DNA of 64,000 nt from Dastarcus helophoroides (taxonomy: Eukaryota > Arthropoda > Insecta > Coleoptera > Bothrideridae). A program made the translations under genes and the position numbers. The DNA lies in NCBI GenBank assembly GCA_028583605.1, contig CM053331.1:10400857-10464856 (forward strand). The letters are read 5' to 3'. The notes under the pieces are model-generated. The model was given only the letters and a program-made list of their open reading frames with translations, was not told where the DNA came from and ran no database searches. Below are positions 1-12,414 of the stretch, piece by piece (the stretch's first letter is position 1; every line of letters begins with the position of its first letter).

Positions 1-98
1 GAAACACACAGCAAAGAATGCTCTAACGCGTTTTGATAGCCAAGCTATCATCTTCAGAGAGATATTAGTATCTTTCTGAAGATGATAGCTTAAAGAGG
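1..98. repeat. Family B hairpin module, inverted pair at window edge
   Basis: This is a minus-strand copy of the ~140-bp family B module. It has the tail GCTCTAACGCG and the hairpin GATAGC/GCTATC at about 21-56. From about 76 the start of a second copy runs in the opposite direction (CTGAAGATGATAGCTT) and breaks off. The same head-to-head arrangement is complete at 57.84-58.08 kb. The rest of the minus-strand copy lies outside the window. There is no coding potential. Confidence 0.75.
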
Positions 99-1114
99 TA
101 TTAGTAAACCTAGACAATTTCGAGGAGATTTCAAATTTATATCTGTTATGAAACAAGGGCTATTGCCTGTATATTTAAATCAGTTTCCATAATCTTACTC
201 GAATAACATCGAAAATGTGGTTTATAAATATATGTGCCTATTACTAATAAAGGGGATTTTCCATTACAGAGCTTATGATTTGGAGTATTACACGTGAACA
301 TAGAACTTGTATTAACCGAATATCTAAAGCACGATAAGGGAAATAAATAGGTAGATAATTTCACCGACAACGCTTGACTGCAGATTTAGGAAAACAAATT
401 CGTTTTCAGGCAAAACTTTTAATACGAATTTTTTAGTTTCATAGATATGTGCTTTCAAAATTGTAAGGAAAAAAATGAATTGCCCCTTTACCGACCGCAT
501 TAAAGTTTCAAACATACATATATTTAATTATGGCCATCAATGTAATGAGATTATTATGCAATTTATAATAATCGAGGACGTTGCCACGTCTGAGATTGTT
601 TAAATCGCTTATAATTGAGTTGCATTCAAAGTTTTACCGTATTGACAACGATGATATAAAAAAAATAACCTAATTTTTAAAATAAAATTTGTATCTTCTA
701 AATATTATGAGGTCAATAATTGCCAATAAAGATCTAACTTAAAGGACACTTAACTTTCAATGATAGGATAAAAATAGTAATAAGGTTTACTAATATTTCA
801 CTGAATTTAAATGCAAGCGATATATTTCTTGGTAGATTTTTTCGTCTCTCAATTTTATCAATCAGAACTTTTTCCATGATCGTATTTTCTTAACGAACAG
901 CGTCAGGGAAAAGATGTTCCATAAGAATGTTCCATGAGAATGGTCCCCAAAAAAGAATGAGGAAAATGTCTACTATGTGAAGCTCAATTGTATTAGTGTG
1001 TATAGTGGGTGCCACTGATTTAAATCTTTATGTTCAATGGTGGATGGGAACACAATGTTCTGTAATACTATTATGCCATCAAGTAATGTTATTATAGTCA
1101 GTTGGCCTGACTGG

Positions 1115-1153
<39 letters not shown>

Positions 1154-1859
1154 TTAATCGGATTTCCTAGTTTTTGAATTTAGTCCTCTTAGAAAATATT
1201 GCAACTCTAAAACTATCCTGTAGTTACCCATCATCCTCAACAACAGTTGGTACGTGAGATAAACGAAATTATTTTTGATTTTTTTAAAAATAAGCTTAAA
1301 AGTATTCGCTGTTATATCAAGACAATTAAATGTATTTAAAGTTAATATTTACAAAAGAGACGACTCGAAATTTTGGTTCTTTTTAATCTTCACGATTTTA
1401 TTTCTCAAAGAATTTACTGCGTTACTTTCATTCTGATAGTGTAGCTAAAAACCAATTTGTGCAAAAGATTTTTTAGGGCCAATATTTCTTAAAATTATGT
1501 GCTTTTTGCAGGACAGTTGTCACGTTGTCCTTATGGGCTCTACATAAATTATCTAACGCTGATTTAGGCCCTCCTTGTCATTTGAACACAATTCTGTACA
1601 ATTGTACAATTCTGTAGCACATCATGTAAGTTACTCGAGGCAGACGGCAATTCGAGTAAAAGTTGAAATTTACAAGAAAAGGATGTCGAATTTTAATACC
1701 AAAAATTTCAGAATAAATTCAAAATTTTACAAATTTGAAATTTGCAGCGAAAACTTTTCATAAGAATAAGAAAATGACTACATTTCATGGTTAAGGTTGA
1801 AATATTTGAAAAACGCCACAAATGTTTTAAAAATTAAAGCTTTCTTTCTTTCTTTCTTT
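99..1859. other. Unassigned AT-rich DNA with two microsatellites
   Basis: No gene or recognisable element was seen. It contains a TA dinucleotide run at about 1116-1149 and a TTTC tetranucleotide run at about 1841-1859, just where the T-rich array begins. Short open frames here (up to 74 codons) have no recognisable similarity and no family-like motif. Confidence 0.6.
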
Positions 1860-4490
1860 TTTGGAAACTTTTTATGCTAACTCATGTTTTTGTTAAAAAA
1901 TTTCTCTTTTGAAAATTTGCTTTTCAGTAGTTGACATTTTTAATTTTTGAGTTTTTTTTTGGAAAATTTTCACTTTTTATCACATTTTTGACCTGATTTT
2001 TAAAAATTTTGATCTTTTTTTTAAATTTCCATCTTGTTATTAAGAATTTTTTTAAATTTTGACTCGAAATTTTAACTTTTTCCAAACGTTTTTAAATTCA
2101 ATTTTTGTAAAACATTCCCATTTTAAATTAGACTTTTTTTTCAAAATTTGAGCTTTTCCTCGTTTCGACTTTCTGAAAATAATATATTTTTTTTAATTCG
2201 ACTTTGATTTTTATTGAAAATCTTGACTTCTTTAAACATTTCGACCTTATATTTTAAAAATTTCTAATTTCCGATGTTCCATTTTTTTTAATTTCCCATT
2301 TTTTCAAATTTTAACTTAATTTGTAAATTTCAAATATTTCACAATTTTGAAATCTTTATAATTTTGATTTATTTTTCTTTCTTTTAAAATTTGGTTTTTT
2401 AAAAGTCTGATTCTGTTAAAATATTGCTTTTTTCCACTGTTGTTTAAATTTTTCATTATTTCTGCAAGTTTTGACAATATTTTAAAATTTCGATTTTTCT
2501 AAAAGTTTTGGACCTCTATGTAGCAAATGGGTTGTTTATTTAAAAATAAAAAAATTCAATTTTTTTTTGAAAATTTTCACTTATTGGATTTTTCTCACAA
2601 TTTCTTTTTAAATTTTCGAACTTCTTTTTAGTTTGACAATATTCACTTTCTGTCATCAAATTTTAATTTTTTAAGATATGATTTTTTCCAGAATTTAAAC
2701 TTTTGAAAATTTTAATTTATTGCGAATATTTCGCCTATTTTTTAAAAATTTTTACTTTTTTCCGAAATTTCGACGTTTATGTAGTTGGTGGTATTCTTAT
2801 TTAAAAAATTGAAAAAATTGGCTAGTTTGAAAATTTTCACTCTTTCAAAAATTGGATTTTTCTCAAAATTTCGACCTTTTGCGAATTTTTCTAAGAATTT
2901 TCACTTTTCTGAAAATCTGAACCTTTTGTCAGCAAATTTCGGCTTTTTTTAAAGATATAATGACAATTTAAAAAATAAAGAATTTTGAACAAAATCGATA
3001 TTTTTGACAAAGATCGTAATTTTTGGAATTTTTTTCAAGATACCCACTTATTTTCAAGAATTTGCATGTTGGTTTACTTTTAATTACTTCTCAAAGTATT
3101 TACTTTTTTTTTGAAAATTTTTACTATTAATTTGAAAATTTTGACTTTTTTCCCAAAAATTTCAACTTTATTTCAAAGTTTTGATCTTTATATAGTAAAT
3201 TAGAATTTTATTTCGTCATCAAAAAATTCGACTTCTTTCAAAATTTTTAGTTTTTAAAAAATTGCATTTTTAAAAACTAATGTTTTTAAAAAGTTGCATT
3301 TCTAAAAAATTTTCACTTGAAATTTTAGAAATTTTTTCAAAATTTGTACCGTTTTTTTAAACCTCTATCTTTTTCAAGATATCCACTTTTTTAAAAATTT
3401 GCAAATAATTTAGACGATTTCTAAAGTTTTGACCTCTATGCAGTAAACTGGACCTTTGTTTGAAACCCTGAAACATTCGACTCTTTTTTTTTGAAAATTC
3501 TGGCTTATTTGAAAAATTGAATTTTTTTTTAAATTTCGTCTTCTGAAATTTTCTCGACCTTTTTTTAGATGTTTAACTGTTTTTTTGGTTTGGAAAGCTT
3601 TATTTTTTCAAGATATCCACTTTTTTTAAAAATTTGTACCCTTGATCAAAATTTTGACTGTTTCTATAAGTTAGGATTTTTTTTTAATCTTCGATCTTGT
3701 TTTTCAGACATTTTGACTTTTTCTTGAAGTTTTAACCTTTATGTAATAAACTGGACTTTTCTTTAAAAAATAAAGAAATTTGACTTTTTTGAAAATTCTT
3801 AATTTTTGAAAAATTGAATTTTTTAAATTTTCACTTCTAAAAATTTTGAATTTTTTCTTAGAATTCTTACTGTTCATACACATTTTTCAAGATACCTACT
3901 TCTTTTGAAAATTTGCATCTTTGTTTAAATATTTAGGTACTTCTTGAGATTCTCACTTTTTTTTTGAAAATTTCGACATTTTTTCAAAAATTTCGACCTT
4001 TTTTAGACCTTTCCGTAGTAAACTGGGCATTTATTTGAAAAACAAAATAATTCAACTTTTTTGTATACTCTCAGTTTCTTTCAGAATTTCCACTTCCGAA
4101 ATTTTCGGATTTTTACTGTTTTTTTAAACCTCTTCTGTTTTCAAGAAATTTTTCTTGAACTTTTATATCGTTCAAATTCCTGACAATTTCTCAAAATTTT
4201 GACTTTTAAAAGTCGACTTTTTTTTTACCTTTTTTTGAACTTTCGACCTCCTTTAAGTAAGTAGTCAAAAATTGAAAATTTCGACTTTTTTTAAAAATTC
4301 TTTTTTTTTAAAATTTGATATTTTGAAAAATTTTGACTTCAAATCTTCGCATTTCAGAATATTCACTTTTTTTTTGGAATTTTTTAATATTTTTATTATT
4401 AAATTTAGACTTTTTCTCAAAGTTAGGACTTTTTTCAACTTTCTTTCAAAATTTCTACCATATTCCAAAATTTCCCTAGGTTTTGCATAG
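1860..4490. repeat. Degenerate T-rich array 1 (AAATTTTGAC-type motif)
   Basis: The plus strand is a long irregular array of motifs such as TTTTGAAAATTTTGACTTTT, alternating with TTTCAAAATTTCGAC. Spacing between successive GAC words is commonly about 20-30 bp. Each motif holds a small AAAWTTT-type palindrome flanked by T runs. Individual units are strongly diverged, so it reads as an old minisatellite-like array rather than a clean satellite. Frames inside it translate to Phe/Lys/Ile-rich repeats and are not genes. Confidence 0.8.
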
Positions 4491-4800
4491 ACGGGTCATT
4501 TATTTTCATGCTTCTTCCGATTAATCAATTTTTGTCGACCAAAACAAAGAAGAAAAAAACAAAGTTCCTCAAATCCCCAATTTATTTATAGTTGACCAAG
4601 AAGAAGAAAAAAAGGTCCTTAAGTTATATTTTCGTATTTCGTTGACCAAGAAAGTCCTGAAGTTACATATATATTTTCATGTTTCGACCAATCATTTTTT
4701 GTCGACGACCCATTTTGGCCAATTAATTCTTGTTTAGCCAAATTAAAACAAGAGATTCTTTCCTATTATCTTTAGAGCATTTTGTGTCCACCAAGAAAAA
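4491..4800. other. Array margin with GTTGACCAAGAA-like imperfect repeats
   Basis: The T-rich array gives way to sequence with imperfect repeats of GTTGACCAAGAA, TTTTTGTCGAC and TTTCATGTTTCGACC, about 70-100 bp apart. No coding potential and no known element was recognised. Confidence 0.4.
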
Positions 4801-7732
4801 AATGTGACCCCATATCTCTTTTGGGGAGATTAACTCGAACTCTTGGGAGGCAAAGACCTCCTAGCCCCAACGAACTTTGTTCATGAATTTTTGTAGAAAC
4901 TTCGAATTTTTGTAACTTCATCTTTTTCAAAAATTCGCCGATGCCCTATAACTTTAATCATTTTTTTTTAATATCTGACATTTAAATTGAGAATGTTAAA
5001 CAATTTAAACGGATTGTATGAAAAAAATTCGACACTTAGCTAAATTTCGACTTTAAATCTGGCATTTTAAAAAGATGTATATTTCAAGTCTAAGCTGAAA
5101 AGTTTCAAAAAAAGTAGAAATTTAGAAGAATATTTGAGTTTTAAATCTAAATAGAAAATTTCGAAAAAAAGAACACAAGCGAACTTTTGGCTTTACATTC
5201 GAATTTCTACAAAACTGTTTCTCGAAATTTTCAGCCAAAGGCATTATTTGCAAATGTTCTAGAAGAAACTTCAAAATGTGTAAAAAAATGTTGCTCAAGA
5301 TTTCGATTTAATCATTTCAAATTAAAGCTAAAATTACGAGTAAAACTTAAATGTTTAGAACTTTATATTAAAAAAAAAGAATTTTGATCGCCTGAAAAAT
5401 ATAGGTAAATTTGAGTGGTGGCATATTCCTCAACGACATCAGTTTTTTACACGTATAGCCAACTTTAAATAAAATCACGTGTACTATTCCTTGCATACAT
5501 ATTAAGTGGTTTTTAATATCCATTTTTACCACCTTAGAGGCTAAATTTAAAAATTATCTGTTAGTGCTCCCCTACGTATTACGGGGAACAACTGTGCAAA
5601 ATCTCATGCTCTTAGATACACCGATTTAAGCTAGGTGTTATATGTAAGTCAGTGTTAAGAGATTTATTAAATAAACACAGTGGCGAACTCATATACATTG
5701 CCTTCCTTATTTGGGAATTAAATTTTCAATTTCTGATTTAGCTTGATTAATATAGTATTGAGTAAAATAACTCTAATACATCTTTAGTTCTTAGACTCCT
5801 TTAACATTTTTACGAGAGGGATTTTTACGAGTTTAAAATAACTGAAGTAACGCTCCTAATGACACACTTTTTTCCTGATAATTTTAATGAAATGTTTTAT
5901 AAAGAACATGGAAGGGTATGTGAATGTTCAAAATTTCACCAAAGCTAATGTTCAATTCAGAAGTAATGCTTCTCTAAAATTTTTATCATAAAAAGCGATT
6001 CACTGTAATTTTAAAACACCGTAACAATTAAGTTAATGGTTTATTTTTGATACATTATTTCGGTATGTAAAAAAAATTAAACGAACAATTAAAACATGCT
6101 ATTAAAATTCGAAACAGGAGTTACTCTATTTATATTTATATTTATAATTTTAAAATAATATACCTGCACCACGAAATTTTAGTAGAGACAAATTGTTGGT
6201 AATATAATTATTATATGAAAATAAAATTTGAATACTTTTTATTTATAGCAATGGACATTGATGGTAATGTAACTTTTTTAAACGATAATTAAATATTTGT
6301 TTTGCATATAACCCAATTTTTTTGGATTTATGGTGCAAATTATATATATTAATGGATTAAAGGGCATATAATTGTAATTACGTTGCATATTTTGTTCAAA
6401 ATGTGCATATAATATGCGCATATTTTGTTAAAAAAGCTGTGCATATAATCCGCTCTCTCTAGATATTAATGGTAATAAAATAAATGTTTATGATTTCACT
6501 GCAAGTTAAGCAACCAGCTCAAACTTTTCCCATATCCAGAGGGAATTCATTTTGCCGTCAAATCGATCAAACATTTAAACTTAATTGAGAGATGAGAAGA
6601 TCAAAAGAAATATAATTTATGTATCCAAGCAAGAAATGCTTTAGTCACTTGACGCAAAATATAAACTTTTCTTAAATATTACTTAAACCGGTAACTCAAT
6701 TTCAGAAACAGCGTTATTATTATCGCTTACAAATTTCGCCATCCGCTGAAAGTAAAATTGTCGTAATAAAAGAAATTATCCCGTCAGCAGAATTGTCTTT
6801 AGTTATCGTTACATTAGCCAGACAGTTCGGCTTCAAATTTGAATGCCAAGTTATAGAAGCGAAAATTATTAATGGAAACCTTATCCAAAAAAATGGTAAT
6901 TGTCCGGACATTTACTGGGCCTGTTATTCGTCACCTCGTGCCTGGTTTAATTCTTCAGACACGTGGAGTGGAAAACGAATCGATTTATCCCCAACGGTTA
7001 TATCTCTTAACGGGCCCCAACTTTTTAATTGTGGATTAAATTAATCGCACTTTTTAAATGGCTTTATTTCATTCCGATTCCGGATGCACCAAATTGACTA
7101 GACTGTTGTTTTAGGCCGGCGTCGATAAATCATGAGTTAAAAACAGCCAATGCCGTACATTCATCTCAATAACGTGTTCCTGCTTTGAGTATTTCCCAAA
7201 AACTTTATCTTCTATAGCGCAGATATTTATTGCATGCGATGTGCCAAAATTTATTTTTGGTTCAAATATCGCAGATGTATAGTGTGTATGCAGTGCGGAA
7301 TTGCGCAAACAAACTTTCAGCAAATTGGATTGGCTCCATGTGTAATTTTCGGATTGTTGTCACCAGTCTGTACTGTATAAACTGGAACACCTACAAGTCT
7401 TCAAGCATGGCATGTGTGTATAAGTGTGTGTAATACCTTCGATGTGAATTAGATCATGTTCTTTTTTCACACATTATGTTACTCCAAACCCTATGATTGT
7501 ATTGTCTCAACTATCGTTTGGAGGAAAATAAAACAGACTTAAAACACACTAACAATAAGTTCAAGAAACATACTTCCATCTATGTGTGTATTATATTAAA
7601 ATTCTTATTAGTAATTGTATCTTTTATGGACTTCATTTAATAATGCAACTGTACGTGACTGTTTTAAATGACTTCCACGCGGGTGTGCGTTTCAGACCAC
7701 TCTAGAAGACAAATGTTTTGGAACGGGTGTTC
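4801..7732. other. Unassigned AT-rich DNA
   Basis: No supported gene was found. About 6300-6460 has several copies of the word GCATAT (for example GCATATAA, TGCGCATATTTTG), which may be the end of an unidentified repeat. The two open frames around 6.8-7.4 kb (83 and 67 codons) have no recognisable domain and overlap frames on the other strand. Confidence 0.5.
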
Positions 7733-8892
7733 TAAACAAGGTGTTTTAGTCATAATGGCATTAATTTCAACTAAGTGTTCTTAGTAAATACCACAAAAAT
7801 TGAAAAAAAATTATTCGGTCTTTTAAAATAGTCAGAAATCAATTTATTGACCATCCAAAGTCCGGCGCTGCTGGTTTACGACAACAAACATTTATCACGT
7901 TACCATCCACTCATCCGCTACAATGATAAAGTGAGCTGGCCAGGGCGAAACATCGCTAACAACAAATTCTTTATTAGTTATTTTGGCGAATAGGTTTTTG
8001 TATTTCCATACACTTAAAAATTTGTTACATTTTTTTGTCTCGATAATCTATCGGTCTGACGAATATAAAACGAAAATTAAAAAATAAGTAAACACAAATA
8101 ACCGAAGTTTAAATATTAATTCTAAAACACAAATAACGATACAACGCACCGGTTTATTTAATTTTAAAGCATATTAACGTTGGTTCGTAGTTAAGTTGTT
8201 GTTTATGAAAAATGGGTCAACGATAGCCCAAAGTCAGAATAAAAGCAATGTACTTACATTTATATCAAGTGCCTCTTTTTCGAACTACTTGAGAACTGTT
8301 GGGTGTACAAAATAAATTATGACTCGTCGTTAAACAACATAAAATTTAAAAAATTTCCATCGCCATCACATATTTTTCTTACAGGATCACAAAACTCAAA
8401 ACGTCGGAGTATTAACTAGTTTATAACACTTGCACCCACTACAACGAATTTAATTTATTACTGGCAGCGTTGATATCAAATCTTGCACACATTTCGCGAT
8501 TTCACCCTTTTTTGCGTAATTTTCTTCGACAATTCGTTGTTAACGATTTTGATATAAAAATTGAATCACTTAACTACTTCTTCGAAACCCTTGGTGCTGC
8601 CAATATTATTTAATAATTTTCGTATTGTCAGTATTTAGGCATAACCTGGCAATGTTTTGTTTGTGTTTCGCCTGAGTCCAGATTGCACAGCAGTCACTTC
8701 TTCTATTTGTTTTATTTCGCTAGATCTTGGGAGCTTTGGATTCAGTGGCAGCCCAAAAATGGAGTCTAAATTATGATCTTAATATTTTTTTTTTTTCAGC
8801 GTAATTATAGCTCAATTTTTTTTAATCATATATTCGTATCATACTCATTTTTCTCTATTTTTCCTTAAAATTAATGACTGAAACATCATATA
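7733..8892. mobile_element. Decayed non-autonomous inverted-repeat element, copy 1
   Basis: This stretch aligns along its whole length with 59,783-60,938, with many substitutions and small indels. Shared words include GTCATAATGGCATTAAT, GACCA, TTATCA, GTCAACGATAGCC and CAATGTTTTGTTT. The left end carries AGTCATAATGGCATTAATTT. The right end carries the inverse, but with about 8 bp missing (AAAATTAATGACTGAA). No transposase frame is visible, so it is probably non-autonomous. Both copies are in the same orientation, 52 kb apart. The sister copy has TA at both ends and a CAC/CAG-GTGACTCA-like tip, which suggests mobilisation by a Tc1/mariner-type enzyme (inference). Confidence 0.75.
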
Positions 8893-9018
8893 TAAATAGG
8901 GCTGGGTCGCCGCTATGTGCTTAATTGAATATTTGACGACATACGAACAAGTTCCTGAAGTTAGATAAACCGCTAACATGACAATACTCAAAGTTCTTGT
9001 ATATTTAAAACGAATCCA

Positions 9019-9209
9019 TATACAGTGTGTCCCACCGAGAATCGCCGCGATCGATATCTGACAAAGTAGTTATCTAAAAAATTTGAAAATTAAACAACTC
9101 AGCAAAGTCAGCGAGGCCAACGCAACTAAAATATTTGCAAAGTTGCAGTACTTTCGATTATATCAAAAGTTGATACCAACTTCGTTATTTTAAATGAGAC
9201 ACCCTATAT
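9019..9209. mobile_element. Small MITE-like element or fragment with GTGTCCCA/TGAGACAC ends
   Basis: The left end reads ATACAGTGTGTCCCAC. The right end reads TGAGACACCCTATA, its imperfect inverse. The element is only about 190 bp and holds no open frame. Ends of this type are common on short inverted-repeat transposons of insects. A TA duplication at the ends is plausible but not clear. Confidence 0.5.
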
Positions 9210-9358
9210 ATTTTTCCATTTTTTGATTTTGTTTGATGTTCTAAGGCCACTTTAAATAACAGTGTTCTTAAAATTTATAGTTTTTGAGATAATTGGATTT
9301 TTGTAAAAATTTAACCGATGCAAGGCCCCACTGAATTCTTCGTATCTTTTCCTAGAAA

Positions 9359-9577
9359 TCATATATTTATTTCATATTTGGTACGTGAGTAGAACACATA
9401 CGAAGTTATCTTCAATAACTTTTTTAAGTTCAAAAACATTATATCGAGTGTTGAATTCACGACTGAACATTTTGGTAACGAGTTCCATAGCTTGGAAATT
9501 CTATAGAAAAAAGAGTCTCCGTAGAAAGAAGTCCTCACTGTGTCAAGCTGGACCGCACAGAAATCTGCCGTCTCCAA
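9359..9577 (-). pseudogene. C-terminal tail of a CR1/L2-type LINE ORF2
   Basis: The 72-residue minus-strand frame contains RTSFYGDSFFYRI followed by LWNSLP and then a Leu/Lys-rich tail. This matches the terminal block seen at the end of ORF2 in CR1, L2 and related LINEs (R-x5-SFF-x-R-x3-LWNSLP). Nothing of the reverse transcriptase core is present upstream; the T-rich array starts about 20 bp beyond the frame. It is therefore a severely truncated remnant. Assignment rests on the tail block alone, so the exact clade is uncertain. Confidence 0.6.
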
Positions 9578-9589
9578 GTTATTTCAAAA

Positions 9590-11425
9590 TTACGACTTTT
9601 CTATTAAAATGTTGACCTTTTAGAAATCTTGGCTTTTTTAAAAACGTCTGACGTCAAAATTTTAACTTTATCAAATTTTTCGGTATTTTTCTAAACTTCA
9701 TTCCAAAATTCTTGAAAAGTAAATGCTTTGAAAAATCAAATTTACCAAGAAATTATAGTTTCAAAAAAAGTTTGAACTTTTAGATTTTTCTGGTAACTTC
9801 ATTTTTCTTCTTTTTCAAAATACTCTCTTTTTTAAAGACTTTCGACTTTTTCTCATATTTTTGATTTTTTTCAGTATTTTTAATTATTCAAAATTTCAAC
9901 TTTTATCAAATTTAAATTTTTCGAAAAAGCTGTTCTTTTTTCAAAATATTGATTTTTGAAAATTTTGGCTTTTCAAGATTTAGATTTTTTTTGGAAAATA
10001 AGTTTTTGTTGAAAATTTCGACAATTTTTGGCATTTTCACTTTTCGGAAAAGTTCTCTTTTTAAATTTCGACGTTTGTTTACGTTTTGACCAACTTTTTT
10101 AAAAATTTCTGGGTTTTAGGAAATTTCATATTTCAAGGTTTCAGTTTTGTTGTAATATTTAACCTTTTTAAAATCTTGTCTTTTTTTGAAAATTTTGGCA
10201 ATTTTCACTGTAAAAATTTGTAATTTTTGAAACATGTAAAATTTTTAAAAGCTCAACCCTTTTCAAAATGTCAGTATTTTCAATTATCATTTTTTTTCAA
10301 ACTTTCCTGTTTTTCGAAATTTAAAATTTTTCAAAAATTGTTACTTCTTGAACATTTTGATTCTTAAAAATTTCGACTATTTTTTAAATTTAAATTACTT
10401 TTCAAAATTTTGACTTTTGGCAAAATTTTTGATTTTTTTGAAATTTCGCTTTATTTGAAATTGACACTTTTTTAAAATGTTGACCCTTTTTGAAATTTTA
10501 GATTATTTCTCAAAATATAAACTTTTTCTTGACAATTTCATAACTTTTTGAAATAGTCAGGTTTTTTGAAGAATTTCACAATGTTGACACTTTTGACTTT
10601 TTAGAAAATCTTAACATTTTTTGGAAATTTTAACTTACTATAAAAATCTCAACATTTTTCAAAACTTTCATTGATTTAGAAAATTTTAAGTTCAAAATTT
10701 TAAATTTGAGAATTTCGATTTTTTTAAAGCGTGACATTTTTCTAAAGTGCTGAAATATTTTCAAATTTTTGATTGTTTCGCAAAGTTTTGAATTTTTCCA
10801 CTTGCTTTTAAAGGGTCAGTTTTTTAAAAAGTGTGACCTTTTTTTGAAAATGTTGCCTTTTTAAAAATTTTGGATCATTTTCAAAAATTTATTTTTTAAA
10901 AACTGAGAGTTTGTTAAAAAATTCTAAGTAAAGTGACCATTTAAAAATTTAAGTATTTTAAAAAATTGATTAATAATTCTTTATTTTTTAAATCTTGACA
11001 CTTTTTTTAAAATTTTGAGTCTTTGAAATTTTAGATTGATTCTGAAAATATTAACTTTTTGTTAAAAATTTTATCATTTTTTGAAATAATCGAATTTTTT
11101 GAAAAATATCAAAATTTTGACATTTTTTGACTTTTTAGAAACTCTTAACTTTTTTCTGGAAATTTTAGATTTCTGTGAAAATCTTGACATTTTTTATAAT
11201 TCCGATTGTTTTAGAAAATTTTGGTTTCAAAATTTTCGACCTTTTCAGAATTTTAACTTTTTTTTTTTGAAAACTTCGACTTTTTTCAAAATTTCATTTG
11301 TTCTCAATTTTGACATTTTTTTAAAATGTAAATTGCTCTTTAAAATCTCTAAATTTTTGAAAATTGTTACTTTTCTAAATTTCGACAAGTGTCAATTTGT
11401 AACATGCAACACGAAATTGATAATA
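9590..11425. repeat. Degenerate T-rich array 2
   Basis: Same motif family as array 1, same orientation (T-rich plus strand), with motifs such as TTTTTGAAATTTTAGA and AAAATTTTGACATTTTT. The 109-codon frame at 11,099-11,428 is a translation of the repeats (Phe/Ile/Lys-rich) and is not a gene. Confidence 0.8.
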
Positions 11426-11559
11426 TGAAGTGCACGATTACAAATGGGTATATATTCGGTACGATGCCAGGATGCCAACGATGCCAATTCACCGATTACA
11501 TATTTCGGAAAAGTAATCGGTGATTAAAATCCGATTTTTCACGTCTCTAGTACGTGATT

Positions 11560-11707
11560 TTGGTGGATTCTTGGTTATCTTCAAAAATTGAAATACAAAT
11601 CTTGTCCCTTGAAACCAAGTAAGATTAAAAAACACAACAAAGGTTGCTCTAACGCGTTTAGATAGCTAAGCTATCATCTTCAGAGAGATACTCTCTGAAG
11701 ATTGTAG
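11560..11707 (-). repeat. Family B hairpin module, minus strand, with inverted stub
   Basis: A near complete module on the minus strand: the distal end TTCTTGGTTATC, then CTTGTCCC, GCTCTAACGCG and the hairpin GATAGC/GCTATC. At 11,690-11,705 the head of a second copy begins on the plus strand (CTCTCTGAAGAT) and stops. The pair is arranged like the complete palindrome at 57.84-58.08 kb. Confidence 0.8.
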
Positions 11708-12306
11708 AACGTGATGTTAATAAGTGAAATTAAAAGTAGTGTCGTGCGCTAGCTTAGTGACAGTTTCCCTACCACGTAAAACCTTCTGTTCTGGGGTGGG
11801 TCTTCAGTCGCGCAAATCAACATTTTCAATTTTATTAGATAAGCAGAAATGTTCAATGACACCTTACGATTTCTTGTCGCAGAATGTGATCCATACCGAA
11901 GGAATATGTTATTGAATTTTATATATCTAATATTTTATTTATAATATGTGTCACCATATTTGGATTGCAGAGTGTGGTTGGTGGTAACAATGCGCGATTA
12001 CCTAATTATTTCGCATTATATATGTAGCTGTAATTAATCAGTGATACATCGTAAAGCCAAAATTGAGTTTGTGGCTTATCTGCTAATTGACAGCCTTTGT
12101 TCTTGTATTAGGAACCTGTCAAGCGGATTAGCACATAATAATTGGTTTATTTAAATTGCATCTTGTACGCGTCAAAATTAGTCTCACTGCAAAATATCAT
12201 GGACATGTTGACACTATTAAGGTAGGTGTGTTATGTCATCCACGACTTATGAAAAATTAAATAGCTAAAGCATGCACAACATTAAATGAAACGGTAAACT
12301 TGACAT
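11708..12306. other. Unassigned AT-rich DNA
   Basis: No gene or element was recognised between two family B modules. Confidence 0.5.
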
Positions 12307-12414
12307 AATAATTGAAATACAAATCTTGTCCCTGAAACCAAGAAAGATTAAAAACACAACAGAGGTTGCTCTAACGCGTTTCGATAGCCAAGCTATCATC
12401 TTCAGAAAGATACT
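12307..12414 (-). repeat. Family B hairpin module, minus strand
   Basis: This copy keeps the hairpin, the TAACGCGTTTCG core region and the CTTGTCCCTGAAACCAAG segment. It stops at AATTGAAATAC, so the last ~35 bp of the module are missing. Confidence 0.8.

Noticed and set aside
11099..11428. 109-codon plus-strand frame
   Set aside because: Repeat translation of array 2 (Phe/Lys-rich), no similarity.
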